From contig VZRS01007675.1 of assembly GCA_013398055.1 (NCBI GenBank), positions 23,972-87,971 of the forward strand: 64,000 nucleotides of DNA. The letters run 5' to 3'. The notes below the pieces were generated by a model that was not told the origin of the DNA, made no database searches, and saw only the letters and a program-made list of their open reading frames with translations. The DNA is from Ifrita kowaldi (lineage: Eukaryota; Chordata; Aves; Passeriformes; Cinclosomatidae). The translations under genes were made by a program, and so were the position numbers. This document shows positions 47,690 to 60,256 of the stretch, piece after piece (positions within the stretch are counted from its first letter, which is position 1; every line of letters begins with the position of its first letter).

Positions 47690-48240
47690 CCTTGTTATGC
47701 ATTAAATGATTTCAGTGGAGGAATGTGCAGCATTAATTAGAATTGGTTAGCAGATACCGAGGGGAAAAGTTTCTTCACAACAACTAAAGGAGGTGTCAGT
47801 GCCACAAAGGCCGTTTTGTTTTCGCTCTCCCCTGCATTATCAGTGCAATATGTAAGGTAGCGATTCTTTTCATTTAAATTAAGTGGAAAGCTACTAAATC
47901 TTGTTTTATTCTCCCTAAAAAAAAAAAAAAAAAAAAAAAAAGGAAAAGGTCCTTAACACTTATCTTTTAACTTCTTTTATTTTGCAAGGTTAGTGTTTAC
48001 TTTTGCTTTCAGTCCTTCCCATTAATCGGCCTGCAAAGATGTGTATCCAGTTTTGTGTATCATTTAGCTCTTACAATTATAAGCCAGTACAACTAATATA
48101 TAAGGATTGCCTCCTGATTAAAACAACAACTTTACCATTTAAAATAAAAGGCGCTCGTCTAGAAGGACACATTGAAATTCAGAAGTGTGGCTGGCTGTTC
48201 TCTGCAGGGATTTCCTCGTTTCTTTCAACTTTTTAAATAG
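47690..48240. promoter_or_regulatory. Candidate conserved non-coding element
   Basis: AT-rich unique sequence with homeodomain cores, such as agcattaattagaattgg near 47731, and no repeats except a 25-A run at 47917-47941. A 77-codon plus-strand frame (48003-48236) follows a pyrimidine-tract/ag pattern, but it lacks a recognisable domain or a downstream donor. It is not called as an exon. Confidence 0.28.
47917..47941. repeat. Poly-A run (25 bases)
   Basis: An uninterrupted A run within unique sequence. No LINE or SINE body is attached on its 5' side on either strand, so it is treated as a simple repeat. Confidence 0.95.
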
Positions 48241-49395
48241 AAGTTAAGCTAAAAGATGGGCTTGAGCATATAAAGTAAGAGCTTAGAAGAAACACTCATT
48301 AATATATCTATGTACTCTTTTTATTTCAGTCCTTAAAAATTTTCCCATCGACAACACGCAAATAAATATTAGCCCTGATAGTGTTTCAATATTTTCTTCC
48401 CTCAAAAGTACTCAACTGGTTTATAAAAAATCATTAGACAAATAAAAACTAAAAAAAAAATCTTAACAAAAGACACAGCTCCAAGTGCTACGCCACAGGG
48501 TCATATTCCATTCCTTGCTTTCTGTTAAGGGTTTAAAAATTACCAAAATTATTACCACCATAAAGCAGCATCTCTTAAGACATGTAAAGCCAACTGCTGT
48601 CTCTAGAAGTGAATTACCAAGGTTCCATGCCATGCAGACTCCCTTCCCACAAATTCCTCTGGAATGTAAAGTTATTTTCACTTTGCCCACTGCAGCAGTC
48701 AGCAAACGCCTTTTGTGTTCCTTTTTACCAGGAAAAGTCTCATTCCTTTGTTCCTTCTGAGGGAGGGCTGAAAAGTGCAGGGCTGACAGGAGAGAGCAGG
48801 TATTTCTGGAGAGGGAATGGTCCTTCTCCTGCAGGACAGATAACAGACCCTCATTTTCTGTCTGACATACCCAGGCACCCTGGCCCATGCATTATACAGC
48901 CAAAAACACAGCTTAAAATACAAGCTTTGCTATTCAGCATCTAGATCTCAACAAGCTTGAGTTTATCTCCATCTTGCTGATAAATCAGGAGTTGCCAGTG
49001 GGAGATATGATGTTAGAGCTTTTTTTGAACACAGCTCAGCATTGCCACAGCAACTTTAAGAGCTGAGCAAAGATGAGCAACGCAGAGCCTGTGCAGAGAA
49101 AGAGAGGAGCAGTTTCTACCAAAGAGCAGGACGCAGAAATTTAAAAATATGAAAAGCCAGCTAAAGCATTTCACCCTCTGGCTGGAGACTTTTCCCCACC
49201 ATGAACAAGCTTAGTAAAATTCTGACATCGTCTTGCAAGTAAAAATCCATTGGGTGTGAGGAGTTATTTTCCACAGTGCAAGGGAAGGGAGGAACAGGGT
49301 CTCTTCCCTTCCACCATCCCAAAACTGCCGCTTCAGCTTCAGCAGGTGGGGTGTGAGCTCTGGAGCCTGCACCATGGCCCCGAACGCTCTATCAG
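48241..49395. other. Non-coding, no gene recognised
   Basis: AT-rich to about 48.6 kb, then mixed. No transposon or exon was recognised. Confidence 0.6.
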
Positions 49396-49418
49396 CAATT
49401 AATTAATTAATTAATTAG
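49396..49418. repeat. (AATT)5 tetranucleotide repeat
   Basis: Five consecutive aatt units, each overlapping a TAATTA homeodomain core. It may be a simple repeat, a dense homeodomain site cluster, or both. Confidence 0.9.
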
Positions 49419-49830
49419 TCGATCGGGTGCCTCTGTGCGGAGGCTCCCGGGCAGACACGCTGTTTGCTGCCTCAGGCACAGAGCAGCCCTTCTCTGGGGA
49501 GCCGGGGTCACTGCCCAGATCGGTTTGAAGTCAGGGCCAGCCCCGGGGTCAGGCGAGGCAGCCCGGAGCTCCCCCAGCATCCGTCCCTTCCCCGAGCCCT
49601 GGCACACGGGGCCAGCTCCTTCCACACATCCAAAGCCTCTGCACGGGTCTCCCTCGCCAAGTTTTCCCGTGTCCCCTTCACCCTGGCCCAAGGGCTGGCT
49701 CCTCTCTTTTCTAATTTTTATTTCCCCCCCTGACCACAGCACCTCTCCCAGAGTTATGCATCCCCCATGCATGTAAATGAGAGGGGTCCAATTACACGCG
49801 AGGGAGAAAGGGTTTAATGAATCGTGAAAA
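49419..49830. promoter_or_regulatory. GC-rich stretch followed by a POU/homeodomain-like motif cluster
   Basis: The stretch 49430-49690 is GC-rich with moderate CpG. At 49754-49786 there are two atgcat palindromes separated by five C/G bases, followed by gtaaatgag and ccaattacacg. This resembles paired octamer or POU-type sites. An enhancer role is inference. Confidence 0.22.
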
Positions 49831-52800
49831 AGCAAGGGTTGCTTAGAAAAAGCTCAATCCCAGCGCCCCCTCATCCCCCCCACTTGGAAACGTGCGTTTC
49901 TGAGTTTTGAGAGGGATGAGAGAATGCGGAGGGGTGAATGGGAGAAGCCCCCAGCTGAATGAATACGACGTTTGTTTGTGTTTATTCCAGCCTGCACTTG
50001 AAACCTGGGATGGGCGCTTTTAACGGGAAATAGCGGAGCACAGGAGTTATTCTCCTCTGCACAGCACAAACAAATGCAATACACGATTGCAGATAACTCC
50101 GTGCTCGAGTTCTCCCACATGGAGACGTTTCTCTTCTTGCTCTCCTTTCTGAGTGTGTTGAGTTTAAAAGGCACAGAACAGGCAGAAACAAATTGTTCTT
50201 TATGAGGTCCTGTACAACACAGCCACAGGTTACACGGCCCAAGCTCTGTGACCAACTCTCACACCTGGCTGCCCCTGAAATTGGTTGGTTGTCACTGCCT
50301 GTCCCAGCTGAATGTGAGCTGGACAGCTGAGGATACCACGAGCATTTTAAGGCAAACCACTCCAAAGCAATATTATTGATGCCAAGTATGATTTCATTGT
50401 GGTTACATTTAAATTAGACATTAAGGCAAACTGATCTGTAAATATTCTGGGACTCTTCAGAGGTCTTTTCCTTCTGTTGTTCTTTTTTTTTTTCCTTTAG
50501 CAGGATTAATTATTAGTCTCTAACTGTCGCTAAAATGACTTTAACATCTAAAATTACAGTGTTAAAAAGGCTCCCAGTGCTCTCAGTGGGAATTACACAG
50601 CACTGAGCTGTGAAAAGGAAAAGAAACAGACATAACGCTTGAGTTTGAGGATGGTCTCCCTTTTCCATATCACTGAGGGAATCTCAAGTACTGAGCTATT
50701 ACATCTCCAGCCGAAATGTAGCAGAGGTATTGTCTGTTCAACGTCTTTAAAATTTGGCCTCAAACTTTCCTTCTTTATTTGGGCACAGAAACGCCTGCGA
50801 AATTGCACATGGGAGTGGTTTCTCACTGGGGTGGGATGCAGCTGGGAAGAAGAATGCCTTCCACAATTCCATGTGTGCACAAAATTCCACAGGATCATGA
50901 GTAACTTGTGCCCCAAGCTTGCCCCAATTTTTACTGACTTCATCTAGAGCCCTGCAGGCAAAATGCATCACTTTTTGCAGTTATGAATGAATATTTCTCC
51001 TTAGAAGCATGTGAAATAAAAAGAGAGACCTGCTGCTTTGGTGTTGCACATTCTTAGTCCTGAATTATTGGCCAGACACAAAGATGAGTGATGGAATTCC
51101 CTGATCTGACTGAAAATGAATGAAGATTTACAGGAAGTCAGATAGAAAAACTAAATTGTTACTTCTGCATGTAACAAAGTAAATTTTTTTCAGTCTATTC
51201 AATTAATTTCGTCCAAAGATGGTACAGCAAGTACCTTAAAGAATACACAGGTAGACAAAATTTTCATATAAATCACTTGCCCTTTAAATTTGGCCAACAG
51301 ATTGACTCAGCCACATAAATTAAACCTTTTTCAGAAAATAACATTTAGAGAAGCATGGAGGGGAAAAAAACACCATCTGAGTTTCAAAACAACATCTTAT
51401 ACAACGGTGTTAAGGGAAAGACACATTCTGGAGCTCACAATTCTCATACATTTCATCATGGAAGCTGGATAAACAAGATGCTTTCAGCTACAAATGTCAC
51501 CACTAGGCAGCTGACATGCTATTAGCACATTTTCCTGAAGAATCAAACACCGCTTGGGTTGAAGGGCATTTTTTTTAGATTTGTTTTCCAATTAGCATTT
51601 TAAGTTATTTAAGGACGATGCCTTCTTAACGCACTTTGGGGTTTTCTTTTTTTTGTAATGCAGTGCAGAACAATCCTTTAATCCAGTATAAAAGAGAAAT
51701 AAGAGCATAAAATACCAAGCCCCTCATGAGATATCTTTTTTCATGTTTAACTTACCAAACCAAGAATAGTTAAGAGCATAAAGCCATGTAAATCTCTATT
51801 CCCATATCAGTGGGACACACCACCACCCAAAGGAGCATTTTCTGCCTCCAGTCCTAAACCTGAAACATTTCCTCTGCATAACTGCTTCTCTGGTGCTTTT
51901 ACCACACTACTTTTCCTCCCCTGCCCACTCATGGCACATATTTGGGGTGATGGATATTTGGTGATATTTGGCTTGGGACACCTTTCATGGGTCAGCAATT
52001 CCAATTCCACCTGCTGGAAAAGTGGTGGAACCTTTCTAAGGTCTCCCCTCAGCAGTGAGGCAGGAGGAGATGCACGGGGCCAAGTCCTTTGTGCTGAAGT
52101 GCACAACATGAACATTTTGCACACTCCCAGACTTTGTGACCCAGCCTTTTCTCCCCATTTATGTGCTGATCTGGTGGTAAGGACATGCACACCTTGCCTT
52201 GCTCTTCAAACCTCCTGCTTTTTCCTACACTTGGCTGCCACCACCCAGGGCACAGGTGAAGCTGAAGGGGATGGCACAAGGCACAGACACCAGCCAGGGA
52301 AATAGCAAAGATCTGCCTGTCTTGGTCCAGCAGCTCTGGCACATCTGCCTTTAAGATTTAACTGCAGGAGAGTTATGTTTTCATTAATCAGTTCTGATTT
52401 TCACAAGCCAGGATCTGACTGTCTGCACAAGAGCCTTTGCTTTTCTTTCAACAGAAAACATACTAAAATACACTTTCAAGTGGTTGCAGAATTTTTTTTC
52501 TTTTTTTTTTAATGGGGAAACATTAAGTAATTAAGGAAATCATGCACCATGCCATGTGGAGGCCTCCTAACAAATACAACTTTGGTGGCCATGACCCTGG
52601 CCAGAGGAGGAAGGCTGTGATGTCACCTCATCCCCAAGTCCCAGTTTCACGGATAGTATCTCTGAAAGGAATTGTCTAAAGGAGATTGTTCCTTATGAAA
52701 AGTTCACATGATGGAGTCTGAAGGGCTTGTTTCACTTGAAGCCCAGCAGGACAGAGCTGTTTGGAAAGAAGCATTCAGTGTGTTCTGTTTTGCTGAAAGC

Positions 52801-55800
52801 TGTCACAGTGAACAAGTACTTAGCAAACAGCATGAACAAGGATATGAACTAGAAAACTAGCAGGGCCCTGACAACATTGTAATCGTGGGCTCGTCTGCTC
52901 AGGGCCTCTGCAGTGATGCATGGGGGCAGGAGAAGGGAAGCAGAAGAACTGGACTCCTGTATTTTTCATTTTTTTATAAAGGTGACAGGATATCGATATA
53001 TTGCTCCCGACTTGTTTGTGGTATCGTGGTCACTCCTGGCACCGGTGGGAGGGAGCAGCCTCCTGGCCAGAAGGGCTGCAGGGCAGGGGCACAGCACATC
53101 CCAAGGGTGATTAACCAAAAAGCAATCTGTTCTTTTCCTCCTGTCCTGCTCTGGAATGTCTTTACTGTTGGTATGATGGACTGCCTAAGCTGTCACTCCT
53201 GACATGTCTAATCCATGTTTAGCAGTGAAGAAAAGCTGCCTGAATCCCAGCGCAGAGCTGGAGGAGGATCTGCCATCCCACACCTTTGAAAACAGGCCAC
53301 TTCCACTAAAAGTGAGTTGATGACACCACGATAGGTATAAACCAGCACCCATTAAAGACCCTCACTCCCTCCACCCCATCAGAATACTGAAGGCAGCACA
53401 GCATTAAGAGACATCAAATGAGTAGGGAATAAGAATATGATAAACAAAAATACTCCTTTGGCTTTCACACACTGCATTCAGGTCCTTGTTTCTCTAGCAA
53501 ACCTCAAAACCACACTGAACACACCTTTCCACCATCGTTCTGACTGTTGTCTGCTCATGACAAGTGGAGTTTCAAAAGCTGTGAGAAATAATTTTTATTT
53601 ATCAGTTCTACCAGGCTGTGCAGTTTTCTAGATAGATGAAGTCCCAAACTGGTGTTCTTTGCTACAGAGGACTAACTGTGCCTCCTCCAGATTGTCTTCT
53701 ACTAAGCAAATTACACAAAACCCCTTTTCCCTCATTCCCTTTGCAAGGACAGAAGATTTGGAATGTTTAAGTGCCCAGCAGAGCATCCACCTCTTGGCTT
53801 ATAGACCTCCAGTGGCTCAGGATGGAAAGATCTGCTTTAGCCTATAGGAAATCCTGATTTTATTGGGTCCTGGGATATGTTCCTGGAAGTGTCACCCATT
53901 CCCTTCATACTCTGCCATGGCTGAAAACCTCTGGTAATGGTTTGTGGAAAGAGCACAGGTGAAGGAAGGAGGAGTGAAGGAGCAGCAGCTCCTGCACTGA
54001 GATGGATCAGAGGCACTGCTGCACTCCTGACCCTCTGGCTGCCTGCTCTTCCCTTCTCCCTCATGGCCAGGGACAGAGTTATTGCTTCTGCCTGGAAATT
54101 TGGATCTTCATTTCTAAGGCAAATATACATTGCTTTAGAAAGATTATAAACAGAATTTTCTCTGGTCTCCTGCCTCAATGCAGCCCATCTTGGCATCTAG
54201 AGGAATATCTGTCTTTAATCTGAGGCTTCTAAACCTTCTAGCATTAAAGACAGGAATGGTTTCTAGTAATCCACAACATTTCTGGGTAAGTTCTCCACTA
54301 ATGCCCTCCATAACACTGATAGATATCCAGCTTTAGGATGAGCTGTATTCCAGGGAAATCCAGAGCTGTGACCACCAAAGTGACAGACTTTTTCTGGATC
54401 TGAGGAACATTTTTTATCACTTTTATGATAATTCAAATGTATTATTCTCTAGTTCACATGTAAACTGGGTATCAGGTGTTCTCAGACTCAAAAGTACCTC
54501 GTGGGATTGAATTTACTTCAAAGATAGCAAAGCTCCTTTCTCCCTCTGATAACCACAGCCCTCAGATCCCAGGAATTCTATTACAAGTTTCTTATCACCA
54601 TGAGTATAACAGAGTTTTTTCAGCAAAGCAAGTATCTTTTGCAAGGAGACCAATTATGATAAGGCTTTTCTTCCAGTGATTTTTTTCAGCTCTTCCTTGA
54701 ACCAGACAGCATATTTTCATTAGGGGAAAAAAAAAAAAAGTGACTTTCCCCTCTTTTTCTATGCTTTTTTACAGCCAAAAACTCCTTTCATTTCAAGTGC
54801 AGAAGTCGGAAAGAGAAAGGACTAACGAGGCTTTATCAAAAATGCCAATTTTTTTATTATATAGGGACCTGTATCATAAACATTTTTAACAAGATAGTTT
54901 GGATTAGCCAGGAAAATTTGGTCTGTGGCAAGAAAACATTTACATTATGCCCTGACCACAGGACTGAGAGTGAGGACCCATGCAGAGGTGACCTCCAGGC
55001 AGAAACAGGGACATTTCCAGCTGGCATTGCTGCCTACAGAAGATGCCACCACTGATTCTGGACAGCTGCAGAGGGAGAGGATGCAATTCCATGCCCCACC
55101 TCTGTCCCTCTACCTCTATAAAATATTCACTGTCATTTTTATGGCCTTTTGTCTCTAAATTTGCAAAACTGCTTTGCCCAGCCTGCGCTGCTCCTGGCAG
55201 CACCTGGAGCAGGACAAACAGGATGGCAGACACAGATCTGCTGCTGGAAGTGTCACTGCCTCATCTGCCTGCCTGGAAAACAGCACCCAGCAGCAGGATT
55301 GGTTTTTGTCCTTCTTTCTGCCATTTCCCTCACCACAGATATCCCATATTCCTGATTTTTAAGCTGTTCCATTGCCAGGCTAGCCTATCTTTAACCCATG
55401 AGCTGTTTGAAACTGTAAAACACAGAGCCCCTTTCATGCAGGGAGGGATGTGTTCCTGCCAGGCCCCAGTGTTCTAGGGAATTTGCCAGATCCCTCAATA
55501 ATCTGATCCTCTGCCTTTTGGCTCCAGTGTTCAGAGCTGGCTCTTTGGTGTGAGTTCTCCCAGAACAGGATCTCCATCCCCTCCTGCATCGTGCTTTCCC
55601 AACTGCCTGGTAACCGTGTGCAGGGTCCAGCCCAGTTTAGCATTCCCCTCCCAGCAGAGCAGCTCCAGGCAGCACAGGCATGTGCAAGAATGAAGGATTT
55701 CTAATTGCAGTGTCCCATTTAAGCTTTCTGGTGCAATAAACGCGCTGGGTTTGATTCCTGCAGCGCAAAGCACAGGGCTGCAGGAATCCAGCAGAGTGCC

Positions 55801-56396
55801 AGGAACAAGGAGAAGGAAAGTGATGTAAAAGATGGTCCAGACAGGGCCTGAAAAGGGACCAGGGACAGCTGAAGAGTTTGACTGTCTATACTGAGCCCTC
55901 AGTACTGTTAGGAACCCTGGCTGGAAAACTCAGCTGTGCACACCAGGCCAAAGATAAGAGATGTCCCCCACCCTCCGGGGCTGCCAATTAATCATTGTGC
56001 ACATGCTGAGGAAAAAGCCCGTGCCAGCAAGCCCGCAGCAGTGCCAGCCTGAGAAAAAAGGGAGGTGTCACCCTGTGTAGCTGTTCTGTCATCACCCGGA
56101 GCCAGGGCTGGAGGATACTGCTGCTCCAGACATCGCCCGTCTGACTGACTTCCCTCGCCAGCTCTTGTTCCCTCTCCTACCCCAAAACGAGCAGATCTTG
56201 CAGAAAAGGAATGTAATTTTAAAAGTTCCGAGTAAATCAAATGCTTTAAAAACACAGTGCCTGTGGTACAATGGATCAACTTTGTCCTGGGTGTCAGTCC
56301 ATTCACTCAGCGAGCTCACACCAGAGATGAATTTGCTCTGGTGCCTTTGTCAATAAAATTCTAGATTAAAAGAGACTCTATATAGAGCTGGTCCCA
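49831..56396. other. Non-coding, transposon-poor desert
   Basis: Over 6 kb without a recognised CR1, LTR, exon or RNA. Base composition is AT-moderate with long T or A runs near 50484-50496, 52493-52512 and 54725-54739. Several stretches (50,380-50,560; 51,170-51,300; 56,160-56,380) have a conserved-element texture. Overlapping open frames of 100-144 codons occur without support. Confidence 0.5.
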
Positions 56397-56640
56397 GAGG
56401 TAATTGCTAGTTAATCAGCCAATTAACTGACCCAACGAGTAGGAAAAGGGGAAGGAAAGGGGGAAACAAATCAGTCAAGGTACGGTAGAACGTAATTCTT
56501 TGGGAGTTAATGTTAGAAACCTTTTCAAAGGGGTTGCAGCCTACCTTGACTCACTCCCCTTCTTCTCTCCTTGTTCTCCTCTTCCCAATTTGTAATTGTT
56601 GGTTCCCCTAATTGGCTGATTAACTACTTATTACAGACAG
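56397..56640. repeat. Long imperfect inverted repeat (foldback element)
   Basis: The two halves are collinear inverted copies. The outer perfect arms are 18 bp: tagttaatcagccaatta at 56408-56425 and its complement at 56609-56626. The inner perfect arms are 10 bp: agtcaaggta at 56473-56482 and its complement at 56542-56551. Both pairs share nearly the same centre, about 56512-56517. Between the blocks the left side is purine-rich and the right side pyrimidine-rich, with arm lengths of 47 and 57. Gtaat pairs again outside the outer arms. Each arm carries a CCAAT box and the left arm a GTTAAT...ATTAAC dyad. It could be an ancient MITE-like or Eulor-type palindromic element, a structured RNA or an enhancer. 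Confidence 0.85.
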
Positions 56641-57759
56641 ACCTGGAGGTATGTGGGATCCCCTGAGCCATGTTGATTGCATCGAGGGAAGCAAGGCTGA
56701 ACGCAGCAGAGCATCTCTGTGGGCTGGCTTTTCCCTACCCAGCCTGATGGCTCCGAGTCAAGCAGGATTTCATTTGAGGAGACCCTTTTCTAAACTAGCT
56801 TCTATTTTATTCATATAATACTCCAAAGAAAGAGAAGGATTTTTTTTTTTAACACTCTGTTATGCAAACAGAATGATTTTTAGCAGTGAAGTTTGTACAC
56901 CCCAAACCAACCTATTTCCTATTCACTGATACACTATCAGCACTATCAGGATATTTTAATGAACGAGCTGTTACAGCTGCTTGATGTTACAATAATAAGT
57001 AATGACAATAGAATTAACCTCTATTTTCCTTTGATAGTGTTACCAGGCTGTTTGCTGGGAGATGAGCCCTAAAGGTGAAAAGGGCAAGCTGAGAGAGTTC
57101 CCCTCATTTCCACTCCTTGGGTTTCTGTGGGGGAAGAGAGCAGAGCTCACCCTTGCATTTGTTGGCCTCACATGAGATTTATGGTAGGTCAGAAGGGAGG
57201 TACCAGTGAGTCCTGGTACATCCTGAAACCACACAGCCGAGGAGGAGCCCAAAGCTGCTCTCTGAAGCTTCCAAGAGGAGTTTTGCTGTTGTTCAGCATA
57301 AAGGAACTCTTCCAGCACTGCTTTAACACACCTTGTCCAGCACAGTGGAGACAGAGATGGAGCTGCCACATGTAAAACTGTGACATCAGGGCTCCAAGGG
57401 CGTTGGGTTTGACCTCTCCGAAACAATACCTGTCAGTGCACACAGGCAGGTTATTTCCTAAAGCTGGTGGATTGTTTTGGTCTCTCACCCTCCTCTGTCG
57501 ATAATAAATAATATTCTTTTTTCCCTCCTCGTTTCTTGAGCTGCAAAAGCAGCGACTTCTCCAGGGAGATGGGCAGAGAATGGAGTTCCCCCAACAGAGC
57601 CATCGTTGCACAAACCTCTTCTTCAAATTCCACTTTTCTCCTTCACCTTCAAAAGAGAGTTTAGGATTTTAATTCTTTTTAATATTTGTGATGATTTAGT
57701 CCTCCTACCCCTCTTTTCTCCCTCAGCACAAGGGCAGGCAGAGCCTGGGCAGCCCATCC

Positions 57760-58040
57760 TCAACGGCATGTAAATCACAATCTGATTAGGCAGTGATATA
57801 TTCATCTCTAGCTCCTGTATAAAAGTTATTCAAGTATTTTGACAAAATAAGTGCTGTTTACTTTATACATTTTCTGCTAATTCTAAAGATTTCTGCAAAC
57901 CTAAAGGATCTCATGGAATTTACAGGCTTGTGGCTTTGCTATTGAAAGTATAAAAGCATGCTAAATTAAGTTGATTTGCCTGTGAAAGAAACACGTCCAT
58001 TATTCATGTCAGGCCCCTGTCACATCAAATTGAGGGAGTG
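57760..58040. promoter_or_regulatory. Candidate conserved non-coding element
   Basis: Repeat-free AT-rich stretch with homeodomain-like cores (cacaatctgattaggcag near 57777; gctaaattaagttgattt near 57960; ccattattcatgtcagg near 57997). No coding frame spans it. Texture-based inference only. Confidence 0.22.
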
Positions 58041-58589
58041 AAGAAAACCCTTTTTTATCAACGTTTAGAAGCAAGGGAAAAACCGACCATTCAGGGACTG
58101 AATTTCAATTGGGAGAAAGTCAGCCTGAAAGCAAGGTTAGGGGGGAAAAAAAAGAGCTGGGGACATGTCCAATGTTGGAAATCAGCAAAGGGTGGGTTGA
58201 TTTAACTTTGGCTGGGATCTTTCAAACAGAAAGCCAGGACGAAACTCAAAGTAGCAAGTAGAACACACAGTCTCGATGTCTCTCATGTGTAAACTTGTCA
58301 CAAGTGGTTAAGCTAATTCAGAGTTAAAACTTTTCAGACTCCTTTCTTCTTGGATGCTTCAAAATAACGATAAAAATTGTTAAATAAAGCATCGTGTTTG
58401 TGCTCAGCTAATTTCTCCACTGGCTATTACATGATTTAATTCTTATTAGCAGGCAACATATAGGGGGTTTAGAGCTTGATGAGCTGACAGAAATTGAAAA
58501 AAAAAAGGTTGGTTTAGATATGGTTTTTCTTCAGCTGGGGGCTGACAGGATCAAAAATAGTCAGGACTGTTTCCTGTCGACTATAAGAC

Positions 58590-58622
58590 AAATATATATA
58601 GATATATCTCATATATATATAA
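58590..58622. repeat. TA-rich dinucleotide tract
   Basis: Interrupted TA repeats with an internal agatatatct palindrome. Confidence 0.9.
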
Positions 58623-60188
58623 CTTCATGTAGCCAGAAAACCTCCCAATTTTTATGAGATAGTGTGTGGTAGGTACAGACAAAATAAATGGCACCTGCCA
58701 TCTTTTATATAAAAAATTGCTTTGCAGCCTCCTAAGCTATCCCAATACACACAAGTGAGAAACTGTAAGGGGAATTTTGTACATTGAAATTCTTCTCGTT
58801 TTCTGACAATAATTTCTCATGTGTCTTGCTTATTTAGCAAACAAAAAGCTTACAGTTCCTTCTCCCTACAGTTGGTTTTTATAAGCTTAAAACAGCATGT
58901 TAAGTGGCATTTCACAGTCTTCTGCTCCAAGCCTAATTGGTTTAGACTGGACACTTTAAGATATTCTTTAAAAGCAGCCCAGTTTTTATGCTGCTGACAT
59001 TATTCTACTGTACAAAAGCTAACTCAGCCACTTAAATCACGTTTCTGGGTACCAGGCCTGTACATCATTTCTGCATGAGATTTGTTTCCCTACCTTTTGT
59101 TTCTCCCCAGCCCCAGAGCCTGGGGGTTAACATGTTTTCTGCTTTAAAGCTCTTCTGTGAAAGACACTTTGCCACCTCATCCAGGCTCTCTCTCAAGCTG
59201 CCCAACTTCAAAGTCTCAAGCTGGGAAAGCAAATCTTAAGTCCCAAATGCTGGACTTCTATAGGACCCTCCACTAAAGTTAAGTTCTTGTCTTTAATTGA
59301 AAATTGCAGCCAATGTAAATAGGAGATAGTTTGCAGCAAGCTCGTCACAAAGGGAATTACCTCGTGGAGTGGCTGCACTGGGGTAAACAGATGGGATAAA
59401 AAAGGGGAAGAAAAAGAGGGAGAAAAAAAGCCAGGAGTAAAAGAGACAGGCATTGTGCTGTGGAGGTAGCATCAAGACAAGGATTAATGGCTGGAGGAAT
59501 TGTATTTTCCGTGCTTTCAGCAATGTTACAATCTCCCAAAATAAGTGTTACTAGTAAGTGGGCCGGTAAAGAGAGGTCAGGGCATTAAAGGAAATGGAAA
59601 AAATCAGGCTCTGAAAATAACCAGGAGCCTTTTATTCTGTAAAAACCAAACAAAGTGGTGCTGATCTGTTTATTGTTAGTCCTTATATTTGGGTCAACGA
59701 GTGAAGTTTGTTGTTTCAAAGAGTTGGCAAGTGATAGGAAGTGATACATCCATACCATAAATGCCATTTTCTGCCAACTTAACTTTCTTCCACGTGCCCA
59801 CAGCTTATTTATGGCACAGTACCTAGCGGGTGAGGAGAAACTCACTGTATAAAATAGTGTATAAAATATCACTGTTGAAATTTTATACAGATCTAAGAGT
59901 GAAATCCAAGCAGCTGTGCTGGAAGAGTGCCAGGCCCTGACAGACCAGAGCCAGGGGAGTGGTGGTGGTGGGAAGCAGGGCAGGATCCCTTTCCATTCTC
60001 AAACCTCTGCTGCCCTGGGATTGTGGTGTTGGGACAGGCTCACAGAGCATCCTCAGAGCTCTGCAACCACTCAAAAAGACACAGCAGGAGAAAGTGAGGG
60101 GAGTCCTGTGGCCTTCGCCTTTCTCCCGCTCCCAGGAGTCGGGGCGAGTTGGGATTTGGGCTTGTTGGACCCCTGCTCTGGGTCAGAG

Positions 60189-60256
60189 AATCTCCTTTTT
60201 CAGTGAATCTCCTTTTTCAGAGAATTTCCTTTTCCAATGAATCTCCTTTCCCAGCA
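60189..60256. repeat. Short tandem repeat, four units of 17 bp
   Basis: The unit is aatctcctttttcagtg. Units start at 60189, 60206, 60223 and 60240. The first two differ at one base; the third and fourth are more diverged. The plus strand is open across it, but this reflects the repeat and not a gene. Confidence 0.93.

Larger units (their letters stand above)
56641..60188. other. Non-coding, AT-rich, candidate conserved elements
   Basis: No transposon or exon was recognised. It contains a T run near 56841-56850, a TA-rich dinucleotide tract at 58590-58622 and several repeat-free AT-rich stretches (57,760-58,040 and 58,750-59,090) that resemble conserved non-coding DNA. A purine-rich run lies at 59,398-59,430. 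Confidence 0.5.

Noticed and set aside
47917..47941. Poly-A run as the tail of a retroposed gene or SINE
   Set aside because: No gene-like or SINE-like body and no flanking direct repeat were seen. CR1 does not end in poly-A.
48003..48236. Possible coding exon after a pyrimidine-rich tract and ag
   Set aside because: No recognisable protein family, no consensus donor at its end, and the stretch is AT-rich like its non-coding surroundings.
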